DNA of 64,000 nt from positions 3,303,501 through 3,367,500 of the forward strand of contig NZ_CP060092.1 in NCBI RefSeq assembly GCF_014217335.1, written 5' to 3'. The notes beneath the pieces are model-generated. The model made no database searches. It was not told the origin of the DNA and was given only the letters and a program-made list of their open reading frames with translations. Shown piece by piece: positions 8,957 through 16,099 of the stretch (within the stretch, counting starts at the first letter, position 1; each line of letters starts with the position of its first letter). Both the position numbers and the translations under genes were made by a program. This stretch comes from Teredinibacter purpureus (GTDB taxonomy: Bacteria > Pseudomonadota > Gammaproteobacteria > Pseudomonadales > Cellvibrionaceae).

Positions 8957-9523
8957 TTAAAGTGATACATATATTGCAAAGACCGCTAATATGAGTGGAA
9001 AAATGTAGTCAGTGAAAAAGCTTCTGGCCACTATAGCTAAGACCCCTGCTTTTAAAGACTGCCACCAAACTTGACTCATGGAAACGGATAAATAGCCTGT
9101 ATTTTCGCCACCTACGCCATCTTTTTCTGAGCCGACCATAATGCTCCAGGTAAATATCCCTGATTTCCTAACACCAAGGTCCTCATATAACTCAAGTCCC
9201 TTCCCATCGGGATATTCATCATCCCGCAACTTAGTGATTTTTTTGTTCGCATATTGGTTCAACCTTCTATAAAACTCGAATTTAATTCCAAATGAAGGTT
9301 CTTGAATGAAGTAAAGCCAATACCGATAACTAAAATACATGGTCATCAATTTAAGGCCAAGAATGATGACTTCAGGACGTTTAAAAGTTGCACTAAGCCC
9401 AAGAATTTGGAAGGAGTTTATTTCAGCTTGAGCATAGTGTAAGAATATAAGGGCGGAGCAAGTTAGGATTAGGTTTCTTCTTTGCCTTAATAATCCTGCT
9501 GACAAATCATGTGCCTTTTCCAT
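8957..9523 (-). CDS. Cassette 22: integral membrane protein, unknown
   Basis: A 188-residue protein with about four predicted membrane segments: near residues 17-33 (LILTCSALIFLHYAQA), 50-72 (an ILGLKLMTMYFSY region) and two near the C-terminus (LKAGVLAIVARSFF and FPLILAVFAIYVSL). A charged cytoplasmic loop lies between them. A GAGGAAAG ribosome site is correctly spaced before the ATG. No family is recognised and nothing in the surrounding cassettes points to a role. Confidence 0.65.
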   Translation of the reverse strand: MEKAHDLSAGLLRQRRNLILTCSALIFLHYAQAEINSFQILGLSATFKRPEVIILGLKLMTMYFSYRYWLYFIQEPSFGIKFEFYRRLNQYANKKITKLRDDEYPDGKGLELYEDLGVRKSGIFTWSIMVGSEKDGVGGENTGYLSVSMSQVWWQSLKAGVLAIVARSFFTDYIFPLILAVFAIYVSL

Positions 9524-9540
9524 TTGCTTTCCTCAGAGTT

Positions 9541-9654
9541 CTAACGCCTGTAGCACCTGCACAAATTGCGGAGTGCCTTTTTGTGTAAAATTGAGCGTAG
9601 CGAATACACAAAAAGGCGCGCAGCAATTTGTGTCCGGTGACTACATTTGTTATG
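9541..9654 (-). repeat. attC site of cassette 21
   Basis: The edges are CTAACGCCTG (9541) and TTTGTTATG (9654). The arms GCACAAATTGC and GCAATTTGTGT pair, with GCCTTTTTGTGT opposite ACACAAAAAGGC inside. Confidence 0.86.
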
Positions 9655-10078
9655 AGTTTTTCGTAACATGCGTTTTCTCTGGGAGTAACAACGCCCCATT
9701 TTGAAGAACACCTACCATTACAAAGCCATCTTCTTTATTGTGACTAGGCTCTTCTGACTGATACATAAACAAATACACCCAATGTCCTTTTAGGCTCACA
9801 CACTCCCTCTGCATAAACATTACGGAAAAAAGTGATAGTTGAATTTTATTTTTAGATGCCCATAAATTTGCAATCTTTGTTGCCTTACCTACCGAAAGCG
9901 GTGGCTCCTCGCTATCCGAACCCCAGGTTGGCACCCCTTCTAAGTCTTTATGAGATGCGTAGAAAGCGTACTCTTCGCCTTCATAATCCGTATACCCATA
10001 AAAAGGCAAGTTTGTGCACGACGCCGAAAAACAACCTACCGGAAAAAATAGCAATAAAATTATAAGAGCTTTATTCAT
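9650..10078 (-). CDS. Cassette 21: putative lipoprotein, unknown
   Basis: A 142-residue protein starting MNKALIILLLFFPVGC, a plausible lipoprotein signal with Cys 16 as the acylated residue. The mature part has a second cysteine soon after (SCTNLPFYGYTDYEGE) and one near the middle (ECVSLKGHWVYLFMY). The frame upstream of 10078 lies in attC sequence, so that start is rejected. The TAA overlaps the attC edge. No family is recognised. Confidence 0.62.
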   Translation of the reverse strand: MNKALIILLLFFPVGCFSASCTNLPFYGYTDYEGEEYAFYASHKDLEGVPTWGSDSEEPPLSVGKATKIANLWASKNKIQLSLFSVMFMQRECVSLKGHWVYLFMYQSEEPSHNKEDGFVMVGVLQNGALLLPEKTHVTKNS

Positions 10079-10087
10079 GGTGTACTC

Positions 10088-10213
10088 ATAACGTTGCCAG
10101 CAGCGGCAGCTTGCATGGAGCGCCTTTTGTGTTAAGAGCGCAGCAAACACAAAAGGCGCGGAGTGTAAGCTGTCCAGCCCACGCAGTGGGCGATGCTGAC
10201 TGGCCTTGTTAGC
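10088..10213 (-). repeat. attC site of cassette 20 (identical to the site at 19011-19136)
   Basis: The edges are CATAACGTTGCC and GGCCTTGTTAG. The inner arms GCGCCTTTTGTGTT and AACACAAAAGGCGC pair. Base for base it matches the attC at 19011-19136, part of a whole-cassette duplication. Confidence 0.88.
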
Positions 10214-10625
10214 TTTTTGCACGTACTGCATTGTATAGACTACCTACAAATTTTAATAAACAAGCAATACCAAACATGGTGCCTAGCAAGGCGAACACAA
10301 CTACCAAACCAACATATTGCTCGAAAAAAAATATCATTAAGTATGATAAAGGAGCTGTAGTAAAACCATAAAGCCACCATTTAGCCATTTTAAGATGGTA
10401 CTGCCTCTCAGTTTCATCTTCCTCCCGCACTGGCCCCATCTGCTTAGTAAATGCAAAGTTCCCAGGCCCACTATGTGGCGAAATTATAAAAAATATGAAT
10501 GCGATAAAAGGTAAGCATGCTAGCGAAGCTGAAAATACATTACCCTGATACAAATACCAAACACTCAGAGCACCCCAGCATAAAAAAGGTATTGAAAATG
10601 GTAGAATTGAAAATATTTTCTTCAT
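10209..10625 (-). CDS. Cassette 20: membrane protein, duplicate copy 1
   Basis: A 138-residue integral membrane protein with about four hydrophobic segments: ILPFSIPFLCWGALSVWYLY, ASLACLPFIAFIFFII, APLSYLMIFFFEQYVGLVVVF and LGTMFGIACLLKFVG. A charged loop (MGPVREEDETERQYHLKMAKWW) lies between segments 2 and 3. A nearly identical gene lies at 19132-19548, differing at only a few residues (TMFG versus TVFD, final S versus I). The family is not recognised; it resembles small cytoplasmic-membrane proteins often found as cassettes. Confidence 0.7.
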   Translation of the reverse strand: MKKIFSILPFSIPFLCWGALSVWYLYQGNVFSASLACLPFIAFIFFIISPHSGPGNFAFTKQMGPVREEDETERQYHLKMAKWWLYGFTTAPLSYLMIFFFEQYVGLVVVFALLGTMFGIACLLKFVGSLYNAVRAKS

Positions 10626-10635
10626 TCGATTTAAG

Positions 10636-10745
10636 CTAACGCCAAGTTAACCTGCCGAAGCGGTGTTGTTTGTTTTTGTGGTAGCGTAGCGTGAAGCCAC
10701 AAAAACAAACGACGCAGCGGAGGTCAGGTTGAACTTTTTGTTAGG
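10636..10745 (-). repeat. attC site of cassette 19
   Basis: The edges are CTAACGCCAAG (10636) and TTTTTGTTAGGC. The arms GTTGTTTGTTTTTGTGG and CCACAAAAACAAAC pair. The outer arms AACCTGCCGaaGCGG and CAGCGGAGGTCAGGTT show the expected extra-helical base. Confidence 0.87.
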
Positions 10746-10746
10746 C

Positions 10747-11187
10747 TTATTCACTAGGTACCTCGCTATATCCACTAATGGTATTAGACTGATCTAAGTA
10801 CTGTACTGATTTAGCACCATTCACAATTAGGTAAGAAACCGATACTTTTACTAGTTCTTTTTTGAAATCAGAAGTTTCGAGTAATCGTTCTCCGCTTAAG
10901 TCTGTTATACGTATCAAGGATGCCTCTTCAGGCGTATCTGCGTACCTTTTACCTGATACGGATTCATTCCCCAACTCAAAAATAATAGTCTCATAGTCAT
11001 AATAAAATCCATAGGCTCCATCACTATCTGGGCCAGAAGAGTCTATACAGTGAGTGAGTGTTATTGACACTCCATCAAACAGTTGCTTTTTGGGTTCGTC
11101 ACAGTTGAAGCTCATTTCTGACTCAGACTTCGAGACCATAGATACGCCCAGTAAGAGAATAATAATTAAATACCGAATTTGACTCAT
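10747..11187 (-). CDS. Cassette 19: exported protein, unknown
   Basis: A 146-residue protein with an N-terminal signal sequence (SQIRYLIIILLLGVSMVSKS). The mature part carries two cysteines (FNCDEPKK and THCIDSSG) likely to form a periplasmic disulfide and is otherwise beta-rich, with an acidic DSSGPDSDGAYG segment. No family is recognised. The ATG follows directly from the cassette edge, with no strong ribosome site, as in several cassettes here. Confidence 0.62.
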   Translation of the reverse strand: MSQIRYLIIILLLGVSMVSKSESEMSFNCDEPKKQLFDGVSITLTHCIDSSGPDSDGAYGFYYDYETIIFELGNESVSGKRYADTPEEASLIRITDLSGERLLETSDFKKELVKVSVSYLIVNGAKSVQYLDQSNTISGYSEVPSE

Positions 11188-11195
11188 GGCAAAGC

Positions 11196-11322
11196 CTAAC
11201 GCCGCCCACAGGGGCCGCAGTGGAGGCGAATGTTTTGCGGTAGCGTAAGCGACAACCGCAAAACAAGCGCCGAAACGGAGGTCCAGCCCGCTTGCGGGCG
11301 AGCCTGATGGGCATTGTTAGGC
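11196..11322 (-). repeat. attC site of cassette 18
   Basis: The edges are CTAACGCCGCCC (11196) and CATTGTTAGGC (11322). The arms TTTTGCGGTaGCG and ACCGCAAAAC pair, with a GCCCGCttGCGGGC terminal hairpin. Confidence 0.87.
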
Positions 11323-11323
11323 A

Positions 11324-11710
11324 TTAACCTCCTACTAACTGTTTGTACCAATACAATTGATCTCCGAACCACAAGCCAAAAAGAAACTGAAAGTAAAAAA
11401 TAAACACCAATGGAATGACAACAACACATACCATTGACAATATAACTATGATTAATTTCTTCTTTAGATACGAGTAATTAGAGCTCGTTCTTACCCAAAT
11501 TAAATATTCGGCAATTAATTCAAACAAGGCCGAATGAGGCAGAGGATATAACTTTGGGCTTATGTACCAGCCCAAACCATAGATTAGCCACGTAAATCCG
11601 ACAAAGGGAAATATGAGGCCTGACCCATAAAGAATAATCCATACAGGGTATTGGAACACAAGCTCAATTAAGTTCTTTCGGTTTTTATATGGATGTGATT
11701 CCCAGCTCAT
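11324..11710 (-). CDS. Cassette 18: integral membrane protein, unknown
   Basis: A 128-residue aromatic-rich protein with about three membrane segments: PVWIILYGSGLIFPFVGFTW, then a shorter one around LFELIAEYLIWV, and LIIVILSMVCVVVIPLVFIF. It ends in a W/F-rich tail (LFGLWFGDQLYWYKQLV). No motifs are recognised. It is alone in its cassette. Confidence 0.63.
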   Translation of the reverse strand: MSWESHPYKNRKNLIELVFQYPVWIILYGSGLIFPFVGFTWLIYGLGWYISPKLYPLPHSALFELIAEYLIWVRTSSNYSYLKKKLIIVILSMVCVVVIPLVFIFYFQFLFGLWFGDQLYWYKQLVGG

Positions 11711-11722
11711 AGCTATTGATGC

Positions 11723-11833
11723 CTAACGCCTTTGTAACAGGCATTTTTTGTGTAGTGGAGTTTTGCGGTAAAGTGGCGAAGCCACCGCAAAACGGAGCGT
11801 AGCAAAAAATGTCCTGTTGACAAACTTGTTAGC
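11723..11833 (-). repeat. attC site of cassette 17 (identical to the site at 20056-20167)
   Basis: The edges are CTAACGCC and AACTTGTTAG. The arms AACAGGcATTTTTTG and CAAAAAATGtCCTGTT pair, then TTTTGCGGT and ACCGCAAAA. Between the core sites the sequence is the same as the attC at 20056-20167, yet the genes differ. Confidence 0.9.
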
Positions 11834-11835
11834 AT

Positions 11836-12270
11836 TTAACGATCTCCCTTAGTGTAGAACGACACTAGCTCCTTAGCTTTTGGGTATAAATCCTGCCCGA
11901 CTAAAATGCCATGTGCGACGCCGCCTTCTTTACCACCTTTTTTATACATAAAGTGAAATACTGCTTCTTTTAGAGCGTGTAAAGTTAAGCAAGGTTGTGC
12001 GCGATACATTGTGGAATCTCTTTTAGAACTAAGAGGAACATAACTTACCCCCTCGCCACTAGATTTGAGCAACATATTAATACCAGAGAATTCAAGATTA
12101 CGATACTGCGCCACCGACGACAGGTTGATTGTTACACACTCAAATTTAACCCATGACTCATCAGTAAGTTCCCATGTAACTTCAAGCTTACGATTATCAC
12201 GATCCCTAGTACTTTCCGAAAAAGCGGAACCAGAAATCAAAAACAGAATTACGAACCAAAACTTATTCAT
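11836..12270 (-). CDS. Cassette 17: exported protein, unknown
   Basis: A 144-residue protein starting MNKFWFVILFLISGSAFSES, a standard signal peptide cut after about residue 18. The mature part has two cysteines (KFECVTIN and AQPCLTLH). The frame upstream of 12270 is attC sequence and is not counted. No family is recognised. Its attC is shared with an unrelated cassette. Confidence 0.62.
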   Translation of the reverse strand: MNKFWFVILFLISGSAFSESTRDRDNRKLEVTWELTDESWVKFECVTINLSSVAQYRNLEFSGINMLLKSSGEGVSYVPLSSKRDSTMYRAQPCLTLHALKEAVFHFMYKKGGKEGGVAHGILVGQDLYPKAKELVSFYTKGDR

Positions 12271-12275
12271 AGATG

Positions 12276-12386
12276 CTAACGCCTTTGTCATTTGCGTTTT
12301 GGTTGTAGTGTAGTTTTGGGGTAAAGTGGCGCAGCCACCCCAAAACGAAGCGTAGACCAAAACGTCAAATGGACAAATTTGTTATG
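12276..12386 (-). repeat. attC site of cassette 16 (compensated variant of 15990-16099)
   Basis: The edges are CTAACGCC and TTTGTTATG. The arms GTCATTTGcGTTTTGG and CCAAAACGtCAAATGgAC pair, then TTTTGGGGT and CCCCAAAA. It differs from the attC at 15990-16099 by paired changes that keep the stems. Confidence 0.9.
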
Positions 12387-12789
12387 AATTTTTTCCATTT
12401 TGTTTCTCGATCAGTAAGTTGTACCTCTGGCTCCACTCTTTGAATTGCCAAATGATTAGTTCATTTTTTTGTAGCAAGCTAGGAAAGATTAATGACTCGC
12501 CAACCTCTAGAACGTATTTATTTTCACCTAACGTAAATTCTTGAACAGTAACCTCGCAACCATGAAAATAGTTGACATCAGCTGAGTACTGACCGTCAGA
12601 CATCACAAATACTGACTTAGCAGTATCGCACGCATTTTCTTTAGATTTGCCAACAAATCTTACTTTGACTCCTGATACATTAAGGTCAGAAGACTCTTCA
12701 AACCGAACACGTTTACCAAAAATACCTTCGTCCCCAAAAACCTGAAAACTCAGCATACTTAATATTAATAACGCGATTACTCTATTCAT
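12382..12789 (-). CDS. Cassette 16: exported protein, unknown
   Basis: A 135-residue protein with a signal peptide (NRVIALLILSMLSFQVFG, cleavage before DEGIFG). The mature part holds two cysteines (ENACDTAKS and FHGCEVTV) and a basic-acidic amphipathic C-terminus. An alternative ATG three codons upstream (12798) is possible; a GAGAG just before 12789 favours the shorter form. No family is recognised. Confidence 0.6.
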   Translation of the reverse strand: MNRVIALLILSMLSFQVFGDEGIFGKRVRFEESSDLNVSGVKVRFVGKSKENACDTAKSVFVMSDGQYSADVNYFHGCEVTVQEFTLGENKYVLEVGESLIFPSLLQKNELIIWQFKEWSQRYNLLIEKQNGKNS

Positions 12790-12800
12790 GGCTCTCATTC

Positions 12801-12902
12801 ATAACGCCGCCAGCAACTGCCGGAGTGAATTGGCTGCTTTTTTGCGGTTTTTTGCAAAAAAGAAGACAGTTTACGGAGGTCAGATTGACTGGCCTTGTTC
12901 TG
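12801..12902 (-). repeat. attC site of cassette 15, with variant GTTCTG edge
   Basis: The edges are CATAACGCCGCC (12801) and GGCCTTGTTCTG (12902). The core reads GTTCT instead of GTTAG or GTTAT, matching the other end of the same cassette at 13298. The arms CTTTTTTGC and GCAAAAAAG pair. Confidence 0.82.
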
Positions 12903-13284
12903 TGTTTCCAAGGTAATTTACCTTACTTTTATAAATTTTTGATGCACTAACCAATGATGCTGTGCAATTACTACAATAGTGGTCGAGCTGACCATGGTTG
13001 AACTCAAAGATAAGCCTTGCTGACGAAATATCTTTTGGCTCGAATCCCTCGGTAATTACTAAGCGATAAAATGTTTCTTTAAGCGAGTTAAGTGCGGCAC
13101 GTAACGGTTCTATATGCAGGAACACTTTTGGGCATGGCTCCATATCGGATACACAAACCTCTATGGAATCGATGCCTTCTGCCTCACAAGCCTGCCCAAG
13201 ATGCGGATGCACAAAAGAAAGCGCACCCACCGCATGGTGAGCAATGCTCTGTACAACACTTTTTAATCGCTTATGAGATGCCAT
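12880..13284 (-). CDS. Cassette 15: unknown cytoplasmic protein
   Basis: A 134-residue soluble protein starting MASHKRLKSVVQSIAHHAVGALSF. An N-terminal helical stretch precedes a segment with cysteine-containing motifs (VCVSDMEPCP and YCSNCTAS). The last pair, C-x2-C, could bind a metal. The stop lies inside the attC, so the last residues are encoded by the recombination site. The family is not recognised. Both cassette ends carry the unusual TTCTG / CAGAA edge. Confidence 0.6.
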   Translation of the reverse strand: MASHKRLKSVVQSIAHHAVGALSFVHPHLGQACEAEGIDSIEVCVSDMEPCPKVFLHIEPLRAALNSLKETFYRLVITEGFEPKDISSARLIFEFNHGQLDHYCSNCTASLVSASKIYKSKVNYLGNTEQGQSI

Positions 13285-13297
13285 GATTCCCCTGACA

Positions 13298-13409
13298 CAG
13301 AACGCCAGTATCACACGCAAAAACTGTGGCGTGTAGTTTGTGTAAAATGGGCGAAGCCCTTACACAAACGGAGCGACGCGGTTTTTGTCGTGTGGATGCT
13401 TTTGTTATG
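13298..13409 (-). repeat. attC site of cassette 14, with variant AGAACGCC edge
   Basis: The edges are CAGAACGCC (13298) and TTTGTTATGC (13409). The arms CACACGcAAAAACtG and CGGTTTTTGtCGTGTG pair, then TTTGTGTAA and TTACACAAA, with a GGGCgaaGCCC hairpin. Confidence 0.85.
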
Positions 13410-13411
13410 CA

Positions 13412-13702
13412 TTAGCCCATTGCGAAGCTATTTGTAAGCCCGCCAACAGCCAAAAATAGAAGAGCTAGCTTACCGTACACTCCGATTTCTACTTTTTTCC
13501 ACTCGCTTAAGTTTACTATAGCGATGTTTCCAGTAGCAGCTTCAGTAAACAGAAGGGCGATACCTATATAGGAAATTACCTGCGGAATTAAACCGATAGA
13601 AAAACCCATACCCGCGTAAGTTGAGTATGCTCCGAGAGCAACCATTACTAAAGCAAAAACTAAGAAATAAGTAGCCTTTTTTCGGGCGACATTTTTACTC
13701 AT
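13412..13702 (-). CDS. Cassette 14: small membrane protein, unknown
   Basis: A 96-residue protein with two or three hydrophobic segments: TYFLVFALVMVALGAYSTYAG, FSIGLIPQVISYIGIALLFT and YGKLALLFLAVGGLTN. The start at 13702 (MSKNVARKK) is preferred because a GGAAAGAG ribosome site precedes it; the two upstream in-frame ATGs fall on or past the attC edge. No family is recognised. Confidence 0.6.
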   Translation of the reverse strand: MSKNVARKKATYFLVFALVMVALGAYSTYAGMGFSIGLIPQVISYIGIALLFTEAATGNIAIVNLSEWKKVEIGVYGKLALLFLAVGGLTNSFAMG

Positions 13703-13724
13703 ACTCTCTTTCCTTGATTTATGC

Positions 13725-13817
13725 ATAACTCCTTGCTCAGCGGCGTGGTGAGCTTGGCGGATTTTTTGAGTATTTTTCAAAAAAGATGACAAGCTTACTA
13801 CGTCCGATGCAGCAATT
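13725..13817 (-). repeat. attC site of cassette 13, broken at its R'' core by an IS110 element
   Basis: The arms are nearly complete: GGTGAGCTTGg..TTTTTTGA pairs with TCAAAAAAGATGaCAAGCTTACT, and TTGCT..GCGG pairs with the CCGatgcAGCAA side. The R'' core expected right after AGCAATT is missing here; the bases GTTATGG lie at 15514-15520 beyond the inserted element. Removing 13818-15513 rejoins a standard attC end. Confidence 0.8.
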
Positions 13818-13829
13818 TATAGTTTGACC

Positions 13830-14019
13830 GTTCCTGTTTTACGGTAGTTTCTCTTTCGGTGAGATTAGTGGGAACATGCTTCTTCTGGTTACGAATATGG
13901 AGCTTTAAACTTTTAAAGATCATAACAATACTTTCGAACCAGAAGAAGTCTTTCGTTTCAAAACGCATACTCAGGGAATGTCGTTGCACCGACTTTCTAT
14001 AATGCCTGCGCGAAACGAA
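13830..14019 (+). ncRNA. Candidate IS110 bridge RNA (target and donor loops)
   Basis: Seen by eye on the plus strand: a 5' stem-loop closed by GTTCC (13830-13834) and GGAAC (13871-13875). A first large loop is closed by a perfect 12-bp stem, CTTCTTCTGGTT (13879-13890) with AACCAGAAGAAG (13937-13948), and holds an inner CTTTAAA/TTTAAAG hairpin. A second loop is closed by TTCGTTTC (13952-13959) with GAAACGAA (14012-14019). The 3' side of loop 1 carries CATAACAATAC (13921-13931), the exact complement of the right junction at 15509-15519. The 3' side of loop 2 carries CTATAA (13997-14002), the complement of the left end TTATAG (13817-13822). Order, position upstream of the recombinase and size fit IS621-type bridge RNAs. 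Transcript ends are guesses. Confidence 0.72.
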
Positions 14020-14062
14020 TTCATTGCATGCCCCCTTGCACCATACTCTAAGGAGATAGAGG

Positions 14063-15325
14063 ATGAAAGAACCGAAAGTTTCAAATTTTTCCCTATTAGT
14101 CGGCATTGATTGGGCCGACCAAAAACATGATATCTGTGAACGCTCCGTGGATGGCAAGAACCAGCGATTACTTGTGATATCGAGCAAACCGGATGCCATT
14201 GATGATTGGGCGAACTCGCTTAAAAAGCGCTACCCTGATAAACCCGTTGCCGTTTGCTGCGAGCTTAAGAAAGGACCGCTGGTTTACGCTCTTCTTAAAT
14301 ATTCTCATATTGTCATTTTCCCCGCCAACCCCGCAACGGTCTCCCAATATCGGAAAGCCTTTGCCACTAGTGGCGCAAAAGACGACCCCTCCGACGCTAT
14401 GATTCAAGCGGATTTCTTAATGCTCCATATGAACAAACTTCGAATGCTCGAGCCAGAATCTGCATCGATTCGCGCTTTAGCGCAGCTATTAGAGACTCGT
14501 CGCAAAATGGTTCAAAACCGCGTGGACATTTGCAATAAAATCATTGCTGCTCTAAAAAATCATTTTCCTTTAGTTTTGGATATATTTCCAGATAGGGACA
14601 CTACCATCTTTTGCGATTTCCTAGACCGATGGCCTACATTAAAAGAGGCCAAAAAAGCCCGAAAGAGCACACTTCTGAGATTTTTCAATAATCACAATGC
14701 ACGCTATCCGGACATTAACGAAAAACGTATCAGAGACATTAAAAACGCTGTGCCGCTTACTGACGATTTTGGCGTAATTGAGCCCAGCGTCATTTTAGTC
14801 AATATTCTTGTGAGCCAGCTAAGACTTTTGATTGAAGCTATCGATATATTGAACAAGGAGATAAAAACACGGTATCGTGTCACGAAGGACCATTTCATTT
14901 TCGACAGCTTTCCTGGTGCGGGCCCGCAAATGGCTCCTCGAATTTTAGTCGCCTTTGGCGAGAACAGAGAGCGCTATGAAACTTGCGAAGAACTTCAACG
15001 GCTATCCGGTGTTGCGCCTGTACTCGAACGCAGCGGTAATCAAGAATGGGTTCACTGGCGGCGAAGTTGCCCTACGTTTCTAAGGCAAACGTTTATTGAG
15101 TGGGCCGGGCTAAGTATTCGATATTCTTTTTGGGCTCAAGCCTACTATGACCAGCAAAAAGCTAAAGGTAAACACCATCAAACGATAATTCGGGCACTGG
15201 CTTTTAAATGGATTCGTATTGCTTTTAGGTGCTGGAAAACAAAAACACCCTATGACGAAACAAAATATTTAAATGCTCTTAAAAAACGAAATTCGCCTCT
15301 GTTGAATTTTGCAGTACAAAGTTAA
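14063..15325 (+). CDS. IS110-family transposase (DEDD recombinase)
   Basis: A 420-residue protein with the two-domain IS110 layout. The N-terminal RuvC-like DEDD domain has the first Asp in GIDWADQKHD (about residue 15), a Glu in CCELKKG (about 69) and DDPSDA near 110. The C-terminal domain has the FPGAGPQMAPRIL motif (about 285-297), and a serine in the following conserved region is expected to be the nucleophile. An AAGGAGAT ribosome site precedes the ATG. Length is normal and no frameshift is seen, so it is probably active. Such enzymes use an RNA from the element's own non-coding end to choose the target. That RNA candidate lies just upstream. Confidence 0.93.
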   Translation: MKEPKVSNFSLLVGIDWADQKHDICERSVDGKNQRLLVISSKPDAIDDWANSLKKRYPDKPVAVCCELKKGPLVYALLKYSHIVIFPANPATVSQYRKAFATSGAKDDPSDAMIQADFLMLHMNKLRMLEPESASIRALAQLLETRRKMVQNRVDICNKIIAALKNHFPLVLDIFPDRDTTIFCDFLDRWPTLKEAKKARKSTLLRFFNNHNARYPDINEKRIRDIKNAVPLTDDFGVIEPSVILVNILVSQLRLLIEAIDILNKEIKTRYRVTKDHFIFDSFPGAGPQMAPRILVAFGENRERYETCEELQRLSGVAPVLERSGNQEWVHWRRSCPTFLRQTFIEWAGLSIRYSFWAQAYYDQQKAKGKHHQTIIRALAFKWIRIAFRCWKTKTPYDETKYLNALKKRNSPLLNFAVQS

Positions 15326-15501
15326 AACCTGAGCATAAGCTAAGCAACAAACACATTATCGGTACTAACAATATTGTTGGTTGTCGCAACAGTCTGCGCA
15401 TGTAAAATAATTACCCGACATTATTCTTATCCGATTTTTAACAAACCGACCTCCTGAGGCATTAATACAAACATTTATGAAATAGTGCTTGACTGTCCTA
15501 C

Positions 15502-15972
15502 TCAGGGCGTATTGTTATGGACTTTTATGCACAAAAAATAAGCCCATGCAATTAAAATAAACTGCAAGGGTACTCGAATTAATAGATAAATAGGCCCCCA
15601 TTGATGACCGCCAAGACCTATACTATTGAATGCTGCATAAATATTGGCTGGAAAAAATATTACAAGGACGATGATTGCAGATTTTGCTGCATTGACCTGA
15701 AATTTTGGAATAAATAAAGCGATCCCTATCACCACCTCTAGCAAACCCGTCAAATAAATTACCGCTTGTCGAAATGGAACCCAAATAGGTAGCATTTCTA
15801 CCATACTCTCAGTTTTAACAATGTGCCCTATGGAGAAAAATATAAACGCTATACCCAGCCCCCAGAAAGTGAACAAACATACATTTAATTCTAAGCCTCT
15901 TACTTTAGAAATAAGAAAGGCCACAACTAAAGGTAAGGTTAATAAAATTAGTACGATTATTGGAGTAGTCAT
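15502..15972 (-). CDS. Cassette 13: DoxX-like membrane protein
   Basis: A 156-residue protein with four membrane segments in a DoxX-like arrangement: MTTPIIVLILLTLPLVVAF, CLFTFWGLGIAFIFFSIGHI, AVIYLTGLLEVVIGIALFIP (the LTGLLEVVIGIAL block is typical of the family) and LLIRVPLQFILIAWAYFL. DoxX-type proteins are linked to redox or sulfur stress in some bacteria; no such context exists here. The start at 15972 excludes attC-encoded residues. The last few codons (TP-stop) lie inside the IS110 element, so the insertion replaced the native C-terminal tail. Confidence 0.7.
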   Translation of the reverse strand: MTTPIIVLILLTLPLVVAFLISKVRGLELNVCLFTFWGLGIAFIFFSIGHIVKTESMVEMLPIWVPFRQAVIYLTGLLEVVIGIALFIPKFQVNAAKSAIIVLVIFFPANIYAAFNSIGLGGHQWGPIYLLIRVPLQFILIAWAYFLCIKVHNNTP

Positions 15973-15989
15973 AATTCCCTCATTGAGCC

Positions 15990-16099
15990 ATAACGCCTTT
16001 GTCAGTTGCGTTTTGGTTATAGTGTAGTTTTGGCGTACAGTGGCGCAGCCACGCCAAAACGAAGCGTAGACCAAAACGTCAACTGGACAAACTTGTTAG
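15990..16099 (-). repeat. attC site of cassette 12 (compensated variant of 12276-12386)
   Basis: The edges are CATAACGCC and AACTTGTTAGG. The arms GTCAGTTGcGTTTTGG and CCAAAACGtCAACTGgAC pair, then TTTTGGCGT and ACGCCAAAA. It differs from 12276-12386 by paired substitutions. Confidence 0.9.

Larger units (their letters stand above)
13818..15513 (+). mobile_element. IS110-family element inserted in an attC core
   Basis: The element is about 1696 bp with no terminal inverted repeats that I can see, as in the IS110 group. Both junctions share ATT (13815-13817 and 15511-15513), so the exact crossover is ambiguous by a base or two. It holds one transposase gene on the plus strand, with about 245 bp of non-coding DNA upstream and about 190 bp downstream. 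The left flank is the attC arm ending AGCAATT and the right flank is GTTATGG, the R'' core of cassette 13. The 5' non-coding part holds a candidate bridge RNA. Confidence 0.85.

Noticed and set aside
13817..15513. Terminal or subterminal inverted repeats marking an IS1111-group element
   Set aside because: I compared the ends and found no convincing inverted repeat; the RNA region is upstream of the gene, so IS110 group proper fits better.
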